Assembly (NCBI GenBank): GCA_001600095.1
Contig: BCIX01000003.1
Location: 868,001 to 932,000 of the forward strand
Source: Bullera alba
Taxonomy: Eukaryota > Basidiomycota > Tremellomycetes > Tremellales > Bulleraceae
Direction of reading: 5' to 3'
Length of the DNA stretch: 64,000 nucleotides
Of this stretch, positions 13,092 through 24,227 are shown in pieces (the first letter of the stretch is position 1; the number at the start of each line of letters is the position of its first letter). A program made the translations under genes and the position numbers. Under the pieces are notes generated by a model that made no database searches, was not told the origin of the DNA, and saw only the letters and a program-made list of their open reading frames with translations.

Positions 13092-14584
13092 TTATGGTGC
13101 CCACTCCTCAACAACATCGTAAAAGGCTTTCGCGAACCGAATCTGCACCTCTCGACTGCTCTCCGTCTGATCGGGGATCAAATCAGCTTCTTCTGCATCC
13201 TATAGAATCCGCCTGCACGGATAACTTACCTCTGTAGGCGGCATGCCCCTGATCAGAAGGTATCGTCGGCCGGCTGAAGACAGCTCAGCGAAACCCATCG
13301 TGTCTGATACTACGACTTCACTCACCCATCAAGTCGGCACTAGGCTCGCCGTCCAAAACAGAGTGCTTCGACCCAAAGACTGCTCCTCCGGCCTCCATCA
13401 CTATGCAGATACCCGCCTGCCCAGATTGTCAGCTAAGTTCAGTGTACGAATGAATACACTTACGCAGACATCCCATGGCCAGCACTGATGTGTAGATCAC
13501 CTATTCAGCTGATGTTCACTGAGGGTCTACCGATTACGCACCGAGATCTCCCAGTACATGTCTGTACCGCCAGAAGCGACGTAGGAGATGTTCATGGCGG
13601 CGGATCCCAGACTCCGGAGGGAATGACACATGACACCGCCTTGATCGGGGTGTCCCGTCAATTTACGGAATGACTCCATTCGGGCCGGGTGAGCGGGAGG
13701 CTCTCGTGTTGCTCCAAACTCGGCACATATACTGCGCTTGTCAGCGATAGTTGAGGCTGACAACAAGATTGGTGCTTACAGTGCTGAGCCTAGGGATTTG
13801 AGCGGAAGGGGCTTTCCGGTGATGGGAAGCTTCTGTTTTTGGTTCAGGTACGCTCCCCTACCCTTGGCGGCCGAGTACTGATGACATGATCAGTGAGTAT
13901 AAGCAGGTCGTACTGTACTTGACTCACCATCTGGTCGAGGAAGGGATTGTAGATGACTCCAACGACAGGCACACCGCCGACGGCCAGTCCAATCGACGTC
14001 GCAACCATCGGGAAGCCATGGATCTAAGTAGCATAAGCTACTGGCCAAGAGGTGGTCACTGACGAAGTTGGTCGTGCCATCGATCGGACTTGCAGCATGT
14101 CAGTCCATGGTCATTTGTGCAATGCAGGCAAGACTCACTCCACGATCCAGGTAGGCTCATCAGTGATGTTGAATGGGCCTCCTTTGTACGTCTCTTCCCC
14201 GATGCTATATACATGAGCCGATGAGCCGAGCTAGGTTTAAAATAAATGACCACTCACAACTTGTGGTCTGGGTAGGTCTTGAGGATCTTCTCCGTGATGA
14301 AAGCTTCCACCGCTTGGTCCACCTCCGTGACCAGCTGACCCTTGGTTCAGCACGTGTGTCCCTTCTGAGATGGGCATCAACTGAGCTCACATCGACCGAG
14401 TTCATCTTTTCGTCATTCTGGGCGCCTGAAGCGAATCTCTTTGCCTGGCCTTGTCTGATCATCTCCCCGGCCTGAGCGATTGAAAGGGTCAGTATGAACG
14501 GGCGAGAACGTGGCGGGGGCGTACCTCTTGGGCTAGCTTGATGGTGAACGCCAGAACGGCGTCGAGGTCTAGTTCCGCGGACAT
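13092..14584 (-). CDS. INM1: Inositol monophosphatase
   Basis: Mg-dependent phosphatase that removes phosphate from inositol-1-phosphate in inositol synthesis and recycling. The start is at 14584 (MSAELDLDAVLAFTIKLAQE). Family motifs in order: LVTEVDQAVEAFI, FIGEETY (metal-binding Glu), the hallmark WIVDPIDGTTNFIHGFP, VGVIYNPFLDQMYSAAKGRG, ICAEFGA, MCHSLRSLGSAAMNISYVAS and CWPWDVCAGICIVMEAGG (third metal-ligand Asp). The last exon codes TESSREVQIRFAKAFYDVVE before the TAA at 13092-13094. It has at least eight small exons. Length ~300 residues, as expected. Confidence 0.92.
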
Positions 14585-15724
14585 GATCCTGCAGTATTCG
14601 AGTAGCGGGCAGTGTTTGCTGAGTTCACGCGAGGAGCACTACTGTAGTAAATAATCTCTAGAGCTCGACTGAAGCTGTTCGACAACAACACACAGATGCG
14701 GTTCTGCGACAAGTTGGCGACAAGTTCTGCGACGATGTCATCGGATCGTCGGACGGTCGGACATCCGCGAAGTCGGCCTCCACCTGATGCCACGTGGGAT
14801 CTGAAGCAGGCTGCGCTCTCGCCAGGCGGACGACATGTTGGTCTGCCCTGGAACGTTCCTCTCTCGAGGTGGCATACCCAGCGAGTCAGCAACGAGAATG
14901 GCAGTGAGTCGACAGCAGCAGCCGAGGATCCACAGAGCTCGAGTACAAGCACTATCCAATCAGACATCGACGTGGCAATGGCCAATGCTGGTCGTGCTCC
15001 TTCCTCGTCCAGTACTCGATTCATGCCATATTGTATATAAGATATATCGAATCATCCGGCAGCTCGACAAGGCGTATAGCCTTTGTCGAGCCCAACAGAC
15101 CCCATCAACCGACTAAAGTCGATGAGCGTCCTGGATCATTCGAGATCGTTCATCTTGCCTCCCTTTCCCCGTCCGAGCGCCACGGAGATCTAGCGTCGAT
15201 CGTGAATAAAGGAGGCTGTTGGTGGGAGAGGAGATGTATAGGATGGTATGAGCTGCGAGTGAGAAGATGGGGTAGCGGTGTCAGCAGATTTCAGTCTCCT
15301 CCGGTCGGACCAGTCTGAAGCGATGGCTCCAATGTGTCGTCAGTTCGGACGATAGCCTGGCTATGTCAAGCGGCGCCGTCCATTCAGAGCGCGTATGAGT
15401 CGGATGGTGGTGATGGGCGCCAGGTGTTGCAACATTTTGGCAGTCGATGTGAGAGTGAGAGGATGAAGTACAAGAGCAAGATGCTCGCGAGAGATAGAAG
15501 CGTTGACAGCGGCTTTGCTGCTGCTGATTGAAATTTCGTCTGTTTAGGATTGCGGAATCAAATTTTGTATTACCCTGAAACGCTGATCTAGACGTGGCAT
15601 TACATCATCAAAGCGACCGTCGTTCACAACATCCTCGTGCTAATCGCGCAGTCACCGCTTGACATTGTATAAGGCGGTGTCTTGGTCAAGCTAACAGCGC
15701 ACACCGCTCTCTCGCCTTCCGACC
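14585..15724. other. Long intergenic region between divergent INM1 and tricalbin genes
   Basis: 1.14 kb that should hold both promoters and leaders. The only ORF with some coding flavour is plus 14696-15040 (114 codons, Ser/Thr-rich C-terminal half), but it has no recognisable domain or splice structure and I do not call it a gene. No RNA gene or repeat seen. Confidence 0.4.
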
Positions 15725-18700
15725 ATGAGCGATCAGGTCAGAGCGGTCGATCACGCCGCAAGCGCCAACGGCGACAGCAAACCAAGACTCAACCCGATAA
15801 ATACCACGGTTGGAATGACCAACGACCTTAGAGCGGCTGTGGGCAGCATGCTAGCTCAGGATGCCAGCAAAGGTGCTGCAGTACATGTGAGTTATTATGA
15901 CTCACCATATCGGACAACGCTGATTGTCGTCAGAGCTTCGACCCCGACGCAACACCAGAGCAGAAGGCAGCTGCTGCGGGCGCCGCTCGGTCCCAGTTAG
16001 CGGCTGTGCCGGGTCTGGATCGCTTGAGAAAGGACAAAGAGGGAGGTCGAAGTGAGTGCAGTACCTCAGCTATGGCAGATAAGAGCTGATCGTCTGTAGG
16101 TGTTGCTATCGATACCTCGGGGAAGGCTGCCGCTCCCATACCGACCATCTCAATCGCCGATGTGGACAAGGCTTCCAGAGCAGAGGGTCAAGAAGTAGGA
16201 GGGGTAAGTCATCAGGGCTTTGCTCAATCCAGGATGCTGACGGACCGATCAGGACTCTATCCCTGGGGCAATCCCTACTGGAGCGGCTCCACCAGTGCCC
16301 ACATGGGTGAGTGCGCCATGCAAGAAGAGTGCTTCCCGGAGACTGACTTCGGCGTAGATGCAGACTGGTTGGAGACAAGTAGCGGGTCTGGACTCTGCAG
16401 CCGTCACTGATGACAAGACGCTGCACCAAAATGCGTTTTTAGCAGACTACTTGTGCGTCATCTGCTAGCAATATCCGGTTCTATAGCTGACCTAATGGGA
16501 AGGTCCGAGAACGCCTATGGGGCCTGGTACCACAATGCTGGAATAGTGAGTTGGCGGGCGAGGCTTCGGAACCTCTAGCTTATGATCTCTAGATTGTCTT
16601 CTCAGTCTTCACCACTCGGTTCATGACCGTTCTACACTTCGGCTGGGGTTGGATCATTCTCGTCCTCGCGGCGTGTGCGTCTTACTACTCGATGTCGATC
16701 ACCAGGACCCGTCAACGAGCTAGAGATGATATCCAGAGGGAGCTGGTCAAGACGAGATTGGTCACGGAGACGGAGAGCGCAGACTGGCTCAATGGGTTCC
16801 TGGACCGTTTCTGGCTGATGTGAGTCTCGAACTACAAATATCATTGTCGCACACTCTGACTGATATCTTCAGATACGAGCCAGTCCTCAGTCAGACGATC
16901 GTGGCCAGTGTCGACGCAGCCTTAGCAGCCAGCACCCCCGGCTTTGTCGAGAGCATCCGCCTCACCACTTTCACACTCGGTACAAAAGCCCCGAGAATCG
17001 ACTTTGTCAGGACGTTCCCAAAAACGCCAGAGGACATTGTAATCATGGACTGGGCTCTGTCCTTCACGCCCAACGATCTGCTGGACATCACACCCCGACA
17101 AGCTGCCAAGCGGGTCAACCCCCGAATAGTGTTGTCCATCCGCGTTGGAAAAGGCGCCGTCTCGAAAGCTATTCCGATTCTGCTCGAGGATATGTCGTTC
17201 ACCGGTCGAATGAGGATCAAACTCAAGCTCATGACCAACTTTCCGCATGTTCAGACGATCGACATGAGTTTCATCGAAAAACCCACGTTCGACTACGTGC
17301 TCAAACCCCTGGGAGGTGACACGTTCGGATTCGATATCAACAACATCCCAGGTCTGGCACCCTTCATTCGGGATCAAGTGCATGCCAACTTGGGTCCGAT
17401 GATGTACGACCCAAACGTCTTCACCATCGATCTGCAAGCTCTTCTATCTGGTACACCGCTGGACGCCGCCATCGGTGTGCTGAAGGTTCACATCATCGAC
17501 GCCAGAGGCCTGAAAGCTGTAAAGCTGGGAGGCGGTTCTCCCGACCCATATGTCGCCGTGGCTCTCGGTGCCAAGCCCGCCATGACCAGGACGAAGACCA
17601 TCCACTCGTCGTCGAATCCGTCTTTCAACGACACACAGTTCATCCTCATCAACTCGCTTGCCGATGTGCTCAACCTCAACCTATACGACTACAATGAGCA
17701 TCGACCGGACAACCTCCTGGGTACGGTTTCGCAGGAATTGGCGACCTTGGAAGTCGATGCCGAGCAGGAAGGACTTGTTGGCAAGATCCTTGGTGGAGGA
17801 AAGGAACGAGGGAATTTGCGGTACGATCTGTCTTACTTCCCCGTTCTCAAGCCTGAAAAGGCGGCAGACGGTACTATCGAGCCTGTACCCGACACGCAGA
17901 CTGGTATTGTTCGGTTCACCATCCATCAAGCCAAAGACCTGGACATTACTCGCGGACACGGCGACCTCAACCCCTTTGCGCGGATCTACCTCGGTGGAAG
18001 CAAGAAGCCGGTCCACACCACACCGATCCTCAAACACGCCAATTCTCCCATTTGGGAATCTCACTGCGAGTTCTTGGTACCCGACAAGCAGAACTCTGTG
18101 GTCACCGTTCAGATTACCGACAGTAAAGACTTTGCATCGGATCCTACGCTTGGCAAATTGACGGTCAAATTGATAGACCTGCTGGAAGCTCGGGAAAGGC
18201 AGCAGGATTGGTACCCTCTTCAAGGCAGCAGAGCGGGCAAAGTACGACTCACTGCCGAGTGGAAGCCAGTAGCCATGACGGGTGCTATGGACGGAGCGTC
18301 GAGCTATGTCCCTCCAATTGGTATTCTCCGAGTCTGGCTCCAAAACGCCGTCGACGTAAAAAACGTGGAAGCCACTCTGGGAGGCAAGAGCGACCCGTAT
18401 GTTCGAGTCTTGCACAACAACAAGGTCCTTGCCAGGACGGAAGTCATGAACAACAACTTGAATCCCCAATGGGATCAGATCGTCTATGTCCCAGTCCACT
18501 CCCTCCGCGAACACATCATGCTCGAGGTGATGGATTACCAGAACATTGGCAAAGATCGGTCGTTGGGTCATGTCGAGATCCGAGCTTCGGATTTCATCAC
18601 CACGTCCAACGACTCGAAATACCCCTACGCGTCCAAAGGTGTTCAACAGAAATCCGACAAGATCAAACTGGATAAAGCAAATTCGTACAAGGGCACGCTC

Positions 18701-20739
18701 AACTACGAAGTCGACTTCAAGCCAGCCGTATCACTGCGCGGAGGGGTGTCGTTCGATGCGCAGAAGAACGAGTTTGAGATTGCAGCAGAGGAGCAGACGG
18801 CACATGACGATGATGGCGCTTCAATAGTCAACGGCGCTGCTCCGTCCGTTGTGAGGAACGGATCCATTGCGTCCGTCGTCAGGAACGGGTCCATCACAGG
18901 CAAACACGCTCGAACGACATCTACCGGTGTGCAGTCAATAGCAGCATCGCAGCACTCTGCCAATGGGGACGTCACACCGGCCGCGGATCCAGAGACCGGA
19001 GTGGTGTTGTCAACGGAAGAGCTGCTGCACACTCAGTCCGGTGTGCTGGTCTTTCAGGTCATATCCGGACAGCTGGCACGCAAAGGCTCGCTCGAGGTGT
19101 TGTTCGACGACGGATATTGGCCTTCCTTCTCCTCAACACGGGCACGAAGCGCACACCCGACCTGGGACCAAATCGGTGAAGGGTTTGTCCGAGAGCTCGA
19201 CTTCAGTCGAATCTGGCTACGGATCAACGCCGATGACGATGCGGGAGACGAGGACATCGTTGCAGAGTTCAAGTGCGACACCAAAGCCTTCCTGGAGAGA
19301 TGTCTCAATCAGCCTTCCGACTTTATGCTCTCTGAAGCCGATGGGTCTAATCGCTCTGTGATTCGAATGTCGGCGAGGTTCGTTCCCGTTGACATCGTGC
19401 TCGAGCCGAGGGAGAGTATCAACAATATGGGTGTCTTGCGCGTCGACGTGGTCGGAGCCAAGGGACTGGTCGGAGCGGATAGGAGCGGCAAATCGGATCC
19501 ATACGTCGTCTTCACTCTCAACGGCCAAAAGGTGTTCAAGTCGGAAACAAAGAAGAAGACTTTGTCGCCAGTCTGGAACGAGGCGTTCGAGGTCATGGTG
19601 CCTTCACGAGTCGGCGCTCAGTTCAGCTTTGAGATCTTCGACTGGGACAGGGTTGGTTCTGCCACTCATCTTGGTGATGGCAAGATCGACCTCGCAGCCC
19701 TAGAGCCATTCGAGTCCACGCCCCTTGAACTGCCGGTGCTTCATCAGAATGGCGGAGAGAAGGGGACGATGAGCTTGAGAATGCTATTCCAGCCTGAGAT
19801 CATTGCCAGGACGAGGCAGAAGACGTCTACGTTCTCCACGGCCGGCCGAGCCATTACCACCGTTGGCGGACTTCCCATCGCTGCAGGCAAAGGTGTCATT
19901 CATGGTGGTGGCGCAGTGGCAATGGGCGTGGGACACGGTATAGGCCATGTCGGCGGGTTTGCCGGTCGAAAAATTGGTTTGGTTAAGAAGAAAGACAAGT
20001 CGGGTAAAGAAGTGTTAGTGGAGGCTCCTATCGACGGCACCGATTCGGACGGCGTCAATGCCAATGGATACAGCATACCGGCGGGCCAGGCATCACAGCC
20101 AGTTGGTACGGACGGCGGCATCGGCGTACCGACCGGTAGTCACAATACAACGCTTCCTCCCGGTATGACAGGTGGATCCGACCACACGGGCACGCTTGGG
20201 ATCACGATACTGTCGGCAAAGGATTTGAAGAGCAAGGAGGGTAATGGTGTCAAACCGTATGTTCAGGTGAAAATGGGTGGGAAAGCACACAAGACGAGTC
20301 ATGTCAAGGGCGTCGAGCCAGAGTGGTGAGTGGAATGCCGCTGGATCGAAGCTAGAATACTAATGCTGGGCACAGGAACGAGACGTTCTCGTATTCCGTG
20401 ACTCCAGGGTCGTCGACGTTCCACTTGGGCGTATGGGAGCATCACTCGTTTGGCAAAGATGTCGAGCTGGGCGAGGCGGAAGTTGAAATCTGGAGACACA
20501 TCCAGCCGGCGGTGCCCAATGCCGACGTGTGGGTCGAGTTGAAGGACGGTACGGGGCTACTACGACTTCGACTCGACTGGACACCTGCAAACTCGAGCGC
20601 TGGAGCAGGGCTGGGCGTATCGGATGCGGCGTCTATTAAGACCGGAAGAGCCAGAACGGCGAGTCTGCACTCGAAAGTCGACAGTCCGTCCAGGTTCTCC
20701 CTGGGCCCACTGACGCCAAAGAAGAAGGACAGGGAGTAA
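15725..20739 (+). CDS. Tricalbin-like ER-plasma membrane tether (SMP plus multiple C2 domains)
   Basis: Lipid-transfer tether at ER-plasma membrane contact sites, like yeast Tcb1-3 and extended synaptotagmins. The start MSDQVRAVDHAAS opens a disordered cytosolic N-terminus, followed by a hydrophobic hairpin (IIVFSVFTTRFMTVLHFGWG, WIILVLAACASYYSMSI) around residues 200-240. The SMP domain starts at ADWLNGFLDRFWLIYEPVLS and includes IVIMDWALSFTPNDLLDI. At least five C2 domains follow, marked by IGVLKVHIIDARGLKAVK, GIVRFTIHQAKDLD, IGILRVWLQNAVDVKNVEAT, MGVLRVDVVGAKGLVGADRS and TLGITILSAKDLKSKEGN, plus a degenerate one (SGVLVFQVISGQLARKGSLE). About 1,440 residues, mostly in one long exon (about 16.87-20.33 kb). 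The linker before the degenerate C2 domain holds a small tandem duplication (VVRNGSIASVVRNGSI). The stop is TAA at 20737-20739. Confidence 0.93.
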
Positions 20740-20923
20740 GCGAATTGGAGGCAAGGGGAGATGAGTCGGGTGCGAGGGATAAGGATAACGAGTACATAGT
20801 AGTATAACAAACATAACGATTCTCCTTTTTGGACTAATGACCATGAATGCAATAGGCAGTACGTGTGCCACCTGCCGCAAGATGACCTGCATGAGCGACG
20901 CATTGACGAGCGCACTCGCAAGA

Positions 20924-21900
20924 TCACGAGGACGTTGGCCGCTGTGGCTCAACTCCAGTGTCCATGAATCGGACGTAGTCGACCAGGTTCCATCCTGGTC
21001 TCGGATTTGAAGGCGCTTTGGGCTCTTTTGCCTCCTTGCTTTGAGCCTTGCTCTGACTCTGACTGGTCACAATGACTGGATCATCCGCATCGTCGCCATC
21101 ATCTCCAAAGAGGTCGTCATCATCTTCCTCAATCTTGTCCCCCTTCGCCCCTTGCTCCACCTCTTCACCGACCGCATCTTCCTCTCCCTCCTCGTCCCCA
21201 CCTATCCGCGTGTCCCACTCGTACTCCTCTTCCACCTGGTCGATCATGTCCTTGATCTTGCCGCTCTTCGAGGATCCCGCCTCCAACTTGACTCTCAGCC
21301 TGTCCCTGAGTCTGATCACTTCCTCCTCGTCCATCGCCTTGAGCGCGGATCGATCCGTCCTGTCCCAGACTTCGTTCGTCAGTAGCCCAGAAGTATTTGT
21401 GGCTAGATGCGGGATGGAAACGGTGTTCAGTGCTTCGAAGAAGGTAGCTTGGGCGATGCCAGAAGTCTCGGCGGTCGGAGGAAGAGGATTGAGTGGGTGG
21501 ACTATATACCTCGACAAGGCGGGTGGTGCTCTAGGATCAGGTTCGGAGCTGGCCTGGCCGAATGGCTGGTTGGCCGTGATGGGTGTTGGGGAGGGGACTG
21601 CCAGTTGTTGGGAGAGCGTATTGATCCGGCCAAGTAAGAGAGAGTATCGCTGTAAAAGGGTGTCCCTAAGGATTCAATGCTGCGTCAGCGCTCGTCGAGA
21701 AGATGAGGGTGGAGAAAAGCTACCCACCAGTTGGGCAGAGACCCATCTACACCTCCAGCAGCGATCAAGCCCTGCAGCTGGTCGATGTCGTTGATAGCAG
21801 ACTTCAGACGAGGGATGAGGGCTTGTACCTCTCGCTGAGGGATCTTCGGTCCTAGTGGTGGCTTGAACGGCGTTGCCTGAGGCGGCGGGCGGACTTGCAT
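20924..21900 (-). CDS. MED8: Mediator subunit 8-like protein
   Basis: Start at 21900 (MQVRPPPQATPFKPPLGPKI). The intron at ~21666-21726 splits the Trp codon in NW|DTLLQRYSLLLGRINTLSQQL. The pattern LIPRLKSAINDIDQLQG ... PNWDTLLQRYSLLLGRINTL, followed by RYIVHPLNPLPPTAE, resembles the N-terminal helical hairpin of fungal Med8 (W..LL..+.+L...+N.LS..L). The C-terminal half is an acidic Glu/Asp region (residues ~190-260) ending in GWNLVDYVRFMDTG. Med8 lies in the Mediator head module and contacts RNA polymerase II regulators. The call rests on a short motif, so another small helical nuclear protein is possible. It is divergent from SWD1, with starts only 261 bp apart. Confidence 0.6.
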
Positions 21901-22161
21901 GGCGGCAAGTGTTCTCGAGCTGGTCAAGGACGGGTGATAAGCTGAAGGCAGACAGATGTACAAAGATGTAATGCCCCAGTTCACTGCTCTGTGAGTGTGC
22001 ACAGTTGCAAGAGATCGATCAACTCCGCCGGAAAAACTCCGAAACAACATCAACCAGCTGAAACGTCCTGCTTGCGTCCTGCTGTATACGCTGCTCTTAC
22101 TCGACTATACTTTGACTCTATCCACGTCCGACGTTCTGGCTCCCCCAGGTGCTGACGGAAG

Positions 22162-24014
22162 ATGCAGCAGCTACTGAGTGAGTGCTTCCCAGTGCTGGAT
22201 AATGGCATCCCCAAGCACTCACTGACTCCACTGCCTAGATCCCTTCGCGCAGAAGTATCCCGAGGCGGTGGACAGCACGCTCTCTTCGCAAGCTGTGACA
22301 GTGAGGTTCAACCCGACAGGACCGTTCGCCGGGCATTATTTGGCCGCAGGAGGATCCGATGGTGCTATTGAGGTATGGGACGTAGAGACGAGGGGCCTCG
22401 TGAGGGTGTTAGAAGGACATGTCCGGCCCGTGGGCGGTTTGAGGTGGGTCCAGTGCCGCAGAGGCACATTTCCTGATCTCCAAGTAACACTCACTGACGT
22501 TGAACGCGGACAGTTGGTCCCGGAACAATCGATACCTCCTCTCATCATCATTAGACTCCACTGCAATCATCTGGGATATGTCGATATTGGAGAACCCGGC
22601 CTTGAACCCCAGTACGCCCTTCACCTCCTCAAGTGGGAAGGGAAGTCAGGCGGGCAGCTCGACAGCGAGGGTACACACTATCAGATTTGAGGCACCCGTC
22701 TCGACGGCAATGTTCCACCCTAGGAACTCGAAGATCGTCCTAGCGGTGCTGACTTGCAACGAGGTCGTCCTGGTGGATCTGAGACAAGGCGGGGGCAAGT
22801 CGATACTCGAGGACGTCGTGCAGGAGGAGGAGGGGGAGGACAGTGTTGCAGAGCGGAAAAAGTGAGTCTCTCAGGTTTTGATCTGGGACGGGATCGATGA
22901 TATTGATGCTGACTTCACAGGGCCACTCTGGCATGTGCAATATTCTCGCCCTGCGGATCGAGGATATACGCCGGCTCGACCCAAGGCGAGATTCTGGTCT
23001 TTGACCCGCCTACCCGGGTGGTAAGCAGTCCCGTCGCATCGATCAACAATCCGTCTGATGACACTCGCAGGTTCTCACTCGGTACAAGGTCGCAAATTCT
23101 GCTATTAGGCAAATGGCCTTTGACGCCAAGGGGCAGTAAGTTACCCTCACCGCCAACTCGTCTGTGACTCACCCAAGCCCGCCTCTCCTGTAGCAACTTG
23201 ATTCTCTCCGCTACGGACCGAGCACTCAGAGTCCTCTCCGTGTCTCCGGTCGACGGGACACTCACCGCTACCCATCGGTTCCAGGATTTAGTCAACCGTA
23301 CGCCCTGGGTCGCAGTCGGGTTCTCCGGAGACTCGGAGTATGTCATGGGCGGCGCAGGGCACAAAGTTGCCCATAATGTCTTTGTGTGGGATAACGGCTT
23401 TGGCACACTGGTCAAAGTGCTCGAAGGGCCTAGAGAGCCATTGATCGATTGCGACGTGAGTCGCCCATGAATCCCTCAACCCCCCGGTCATTATAGACTG
23501 ATGTCGAGACCTAGTGGCATCCCACGCGACCGGTGATAGCATCGGTGTCAACTTCCGGCGATGTCAACCTCTGGCAGACGTCGCAGCCGGATAACTGGGC
23601 CGCCTTCGCTCCTGGCTTCGAGGAGTTGGAAGAGAATGTAGAGTATGACGAGCGGGAAGATGAATTTGACATCGTAAGCCATTCGCCCCATCACTCACAT
23701 GTTCGTGTACTGAGACTGGTGCTTAGGAAGACGAGACTGAGCTATCACGGCGCAAGGACTTGGAAGAGGATATGGAGATCAACGTCCTCACCTCGGACGA
23801 TTCGTTTCCTCGGAAACCCGATCCAAGGCGATATCTCCCCCCGGTACCGACAGACCCAGAGGCCATACTCACAGAAGAGCAGAAGGCCGCGGTGGTGGTG
23901 ATGGAGGCGGCGAGATGGGCGGATGTGGACCCGGATGGGGATACATGGGACGGCATGTTTCTTAGCGTTGATCTGCTAGAGCCACTGGCTGAAGGCGGGG
24001 ACGAGTCATCATGA
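22162..24014 (+). CDS. SWD1: COMPASS subunit Swd1 / RbBP5-like WD40 protein
   Basis: WD40 subunit of the Set1/COMPASS histone H3K4 methyltransferase in the nucleus. A 16-nt first coding exon (MQQLL) is followed by NPFAQKYPEAVDSTL, the N-terminal RbBP5 signature. WD repeats: AGGSDGAIEVWDVETRGLV, SWSRNNRYLLSSSLDSTAII, IYAGSTQGEILVFDP and LILSATDRALRVLSV. The diagnostic block is FQDLVNRTPWVAVGFSGDSE, then LVKVLEGPREPLIDCDWHPT and WAAFAPGFEELEENVEYDER-EDEFDIEDE, the acidic activation segment that engages Ash2/Set1. Roughly ten introns. The stop is TGA at 24012-24014. About 500 residues, as in RbBP5 and Swd1. Confidence 0.93.
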
Positions 24015-24227
24015 GGCCGCTGGATCTCAAGCGGGCACTGCCTTCTTGTATTTGACATGCACCACGGTCAGCTCTGATCGAGTGCAGCTAGTGCACCACG
24101 AAATCGGATATCCATACATTACACCATCGTCAAGGTATCGCCGTCCAAATCGTCTCTTCTGATATCTACATCTTATACTACGCCTCGGTCACTGATCTCC
24201 ACTCACTCCGACCAACGCCAACGTCGC

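Noticed and set aside
14696..15040. 114-codon plus-strand ORF between INM1 and the tricalbin gene
   Set aside because: No domain, no splice signals, and it lies in a divergent promoter region. Composition alone is not enough to call a gene.
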